Shown piece after piece: positions 13,863 to 15,872 of a stretch of DNA of 15,872 nt; the first letter of the stretch is position 1, and the number at the start of each line of letters is the position of its first letter. Where the stretch lies: the NCBI GenBank assembly GCA_046726435.1, contig JBKPAM010000075.1:1-15872 (forward strand). The letters run 5' to 3'. The notes under the pieces are model-generated. The model did not search any database, was not told where the DNA came from, and saw only the letters and a list, made by a program, of their open reading frames with translations. The translations under genes and the position numbers were made by a program. This DNA comes from AC-32 sp046726435. Its GTDB lineage: Bacteria; Actinomycetota; Thermoleophilia; Gaiellales; Gaiellaceae.

Positions 13863-14785
13863 TGCCCCTCGGCGCGACGACCTTCCCGCTGATCGGGCGC
13901 CGCCGGGGGGTCGGGCTGGCGGGCGGGACGCGGCGGAGCGCGCACCGCGGGGACGGCTACGAGATCGTCAGCTCGCGCCCGTACCAGCGCGGCGACAGCA
14001 TGCGCTCGATCGACTGGAAGGCCTCGGCCCGCGTCTCGAGCGCGCGCCACTCGGACGACTTCATCGTCCGCGAGCACTTCGCGGAGGACAGCCCGCGCGT
14101 GGTGATCGTCGTCGACCGGCGACCCTCGATGGGCCTCTTCCCGCGGGAGCTCCCGTGGCTGCACAAGCCGGCGGCGGTGGCTGCGGCCGGGCGGATGATC
14201 GTCGAGAGCGCGCTCGCGGCCCAGGGGCTGCCCGGCTACCTCGACCTGGCCGAGTTGCACGCACCGGCCTGGCTGCCTCCGAACGGGCAGCAGCACGCGT
14301 CGCGGATCCGCGAGCGGGAGCTCGAGCGCGGCCACTTCTCGGCGGCGGAGGACAACCTCGCGCGCTGTTTCCGGCACCTGTCGCGCGCGCGGCTCCACGT
14401 TCCGCCCGGTTCGTTCGTGTTCGTGCTCTCGGATTTCCTGGCCCTGCCGTCGCCGTCCGTGTGGAGGATAGGCGCCTCGCTCGGCTGGGACGTCGTGCCC
14501 GTGGTCGTGCAGGACCCGCGCTGGGAGCAGTCGTTCCCGGACGTCTCCGGGTTCGCGCTTCCGCTCGCTTCCCCCGCCGGCGGCGAGCTGCAGCTGGTTC
14601 GGCTTACGCGGCGCGAGGCAACGGCACGCCGTGAGGCGAACCAGCAGCGACTCGCCCGGCTGCTTCGCACCTTCGCCGCGCTCGAGCTCGACCCGGTGCT
14701 GCTCTCGAGCGACGACCGCGTCGAGATCCTCTCCGCCTTCATGCGCTGGCACGACCTGCGCCGGGCCCGGCTGGGGCGCCGGTGA
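13862..14785 (+). CDS. DUF58 domain protein (vWA-like), MoxR partner
   Basis: The 307 residues contain the DUF58 signature YEIVSSRPYQRGDSMRSIDW followed by KASAR (Y41 to R57). A vWA-like strand VVIVVDRRPSMGLF then follows. D85 and S89 are kept, but the first Ser of a classical DxSxS MIDAS is Arg (D-R-R-P-S), which I believe is common in this subgroup. FVFVLSDFLALP (near 180) is the next Rossmann-type strand. There is no N-terminal membrane segment, so this is a short soluble form of the family. DUF58 proteins pair with MoxR ATPases; a chaperone or assembly role for envelope proteins is inferred from that. The start overlaps the MoxR stop by one base, and the end overlaps the next gene by four (GTGA). 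Confidence 0.9.
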   Translation: MPLGATTFPLIGRRRGVGLAGGTRRSAHRGDGYEIVSSRPYQRGDSMRSIDWKASARVSSARHSDDFIVREHFAEDSPRVVIVVDRRPSMGLFPRELPWLHKPAAVAAAGRMIVESALAAQGLPGYLDLAELHAPAWLPPNGQQHASRIRERELERGHFSAAEDNLARCFRHLSRARLHVPPGSFVFVLSDFLALPSPSVWRIGASLGWDVVPVVVQDPRWEQSFPDVSGFALPLASPAGGELQLVRLTRREATARREANQQRLARLLRTFAALELDPVLLSSDDRVEILSAFMRWHDLRRARLGRR

Positions 14786-15645
14786 GCAGGCGCCTGCTCC
14801 CGCTCGGCGCGCTGGTGCTGCTTGCTGCCCTCGTGGTCGGGCTCGTCCTCGCGCTGCGCACGTCGCCCCGGGGGCCGCAGGCGCGGCCCGCCGAGCCGGT
14901 CTCCGTGGTGCGGACGCTCTCGCCCCGCGAGCCGCAGTTCGGCGACCCGGTCACCGCCACGGTCGACGTGGTCGTAGACCCACGGCGAGTCGACCCGCGC
15001 AGCGTGCGCGTGACAACGGGCTTCGCGCCCTACCGGGTCGCCGCGAGCATCCGCACCCTTCGCAGCGAGGGAGGCACCTCGGTCACCCGCTTGGAGAGCC
15101 GGCTGCGGTGCCTCGACGTGGCCTGCGTGCCGCCGGGCACGGCTTCGACGGTGCGCTTCGACCCCGTGCGCGTCTCCTACCTCGAGGGCTCGCGGCGGCG
15201 GTCGCTCGCCGTCGCATGGCAGGCGCTGCACGTTCATTCGCGCGTGGCGAAGGCCGATCTGAGGCATCCGCTCCTGCGCGTCCCGCCTCCGCAGGCGCAT
15301 GCGGACTACCGCCTGCCGCCTCGGGCGACCGGATACGCGCTGCTCGCACTTGCCGGGCTGCTCGGGGTCGGCGGCTCCGCTGCCTTGCTCCTGGTGGGGC
15401 TGCGCCGGTTCGAGCCGCGCCGCCGCGGACCGACGCCGCTCGATCGGGCCCTGCGGGAGCTGGCCACCGCGAACGGCGATTCCGGCCGGCGGCGCCGAGC
15501 GCTCGAGCAGCTCGCCCGGGAGCTCGAGCCCATCCACCCGGAACTGAGCGTCGAGAGCCGGGTGCTCGCATGGGGGCCCGGCGATCCACGGCCGGACGCC
15601 GTCGCCGACCTGGCCGTCCGCGCGCAGACGGCCGTGGGCCGATGA
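14782..15645 (+). CDS. Membrane protein with BatD-like layout, MoxR operon
   Basis: The 287 residues have an N-terminal membrane helix (about 5-25) and an extracytoplasmic beta-rich region (about 30-178) opening SPREPQFGDPVTATVDVVVD. A second helix follows (about 184-206, YALLALAGLLGVGGSAALLL), then a basic cytoplasmic tail of about 80 residues predicted to be helical. The phrase 'FGDPVTATV' and the overall order recall the repeat domains of BatD/oxygen-tolerance proteins, which often accompany MoxR, DUF58 and vWA proteins. Sequence similarity is weak, so this is an analogy. Two cysteines (C110 and C115 in RCLDVACVPP) in the outer region could form a disulfide. GTG 14782 overlaps the DUF58 stop as GTGA, and its own TGA overlaps the next ATG as ATGA. 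Confidence 0.75.
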   Translation: MSRRLLPLGALVLLAALVVGLVLALRTSPRGPQARPAEPVSVVRTLSPREPQFGDPVTATVDVVVDPRRVDPRSVRVTTGFAPYRVAASIRTLRSEGGTSVTRLESRLRCLDVACVPPGTASTVRFDPVRVSYLEGSRRRSLAVAWQALHVHSRVAKADLRHPLLRVPPPQAHADYRLPPRATGYALLALAGLLGVGGSAALLLVGLRRFEPRRRGPTPLDRALRELATANGDSGRRRRALEQLARELEPIHPELSVESRVLAWGPGDPRPDAVADLAVRAQTAVGR

Positions 15646-15872
15646 TCGCGCTGATCTGGATCGGGGCGGCCTGCTGTCTCGCGGGAGCCGTCGCCCTCCT
15701 CGCGCGGCGCGGCCGCCGACCCGAGGCCGTGCTGCCGATCGCAGACGCCGGCTCCTTCGACGACGCAAGCCGGCGAACCTGGCTCCTCTGGGCAGGCCTT
15801 TCGGGCGCCGTCGTCGCGTTGCTGCTCGCGTTCGTCGTCCAGGCGCGCGCGCAGAGCTCCGAGAAGCCGATC
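15642..15872 (+). CDS. Membrane protein start, probably the operon's vWA-type partner (3' cut)
   Basis: From ATG 15642, which overlaps the previous stop as ATGA, 77 codons run to the window edge without a stop. The first helix is MIALIWIGAACCLAGAVALL, then a short Arg-rich loop with RRGRRPEAVLPIADA, a second helix WLLWAGLSGAVVALLLAFVV, and the outward segment QARAQSSEKPI. In MoxR-DUF58 operons the gene at this place is often a membrane-anchored vWA protein whose domain follows such helices. The vWA part would lie beyond the window, so this identity is inferred. Confidence 0.7.
   Translation, partial: MIALIWIGAACCLAGAVALLARRGRRPEAVLPIADAGSFDDASRRTWLLWAGLSGAVVALLLAFVVQARAQSSEKPI

Overview
The window is high-GC DNA, and its start codons (GTG common, probably some CTG), tight head-to-tail gene packing and gene families point to a soil-type actinobacterium. 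A Thermoleophilia-like lineage is possible, but that is only an impression. I see no rRNA, tRNA, CRISPR array, insertion sequence or phage gene.

Left part (1-6700): the 3' end of a LuxR-type regulator is followed by a divergent ZIP-like metal permease. Then comes a secreted plant-polysaccharide pair: a GH9 cellulase with an N-terminal Ig-like domain (1263-3197) and a secreted GH3 beta-glucosidase (3789-6206). A small VOC/glyoxalase-fold gene sits between them on the minus strand and converges on the GH9 gene. Together GH9 (beta-1,4-glucan cleavage) and GH3 (cello-oligosaccharide to glucose) form a minimal extracellular cellulose-using set. The GH3 gene ends in a perfect 16-bp hairpin. Beyond it lies a decayed copy of a GH3 C-terminal FnIII-like domain, with an in-frame stop and a one-base frameshift.

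Middle part (6688-12800): a sulfotransferase-like gene, a KANL3/TEX30-type alpha/beta hydrolase, and a convergent PRC-barrel gene with a SigB/SigF-like promoter and a 5'-UTR hairpin. These are followed by a gamma-glutamyltransferase-family Ntn hydrolase without a signal peptide. Next is a divergent ArsR-type repressor / 14-TM DHA2 MFS exporter pair, whose intergenic region holds a well-formed promoter overlapped by an inverted repeat. A second VOC gene follows.

Right part (12849-15872): a tightly coupled operon of MoxR AAA+ ATPase, DUF58 protein, a two-TM protein with a BatD-like layout, and the start of another membrane protein that runs off the window. Neighbouring reading frames overlap by 1-4 bases. 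This is the known MoxR-DUF58-(Bat/vWA) type of system. The MoxR gene has no ATG, GTG or TTG ahead of its conserved N-terminus and probably starts at a CTG behind a GGAGG site.

I did not find a clearly new multi-gene system. The most informative items are the GH3 remnant, the probable CTG starts, the ArsR/MFS operator, the PRC-barrel stress promoter, and hairpins embedded in the ends of convergent genes.
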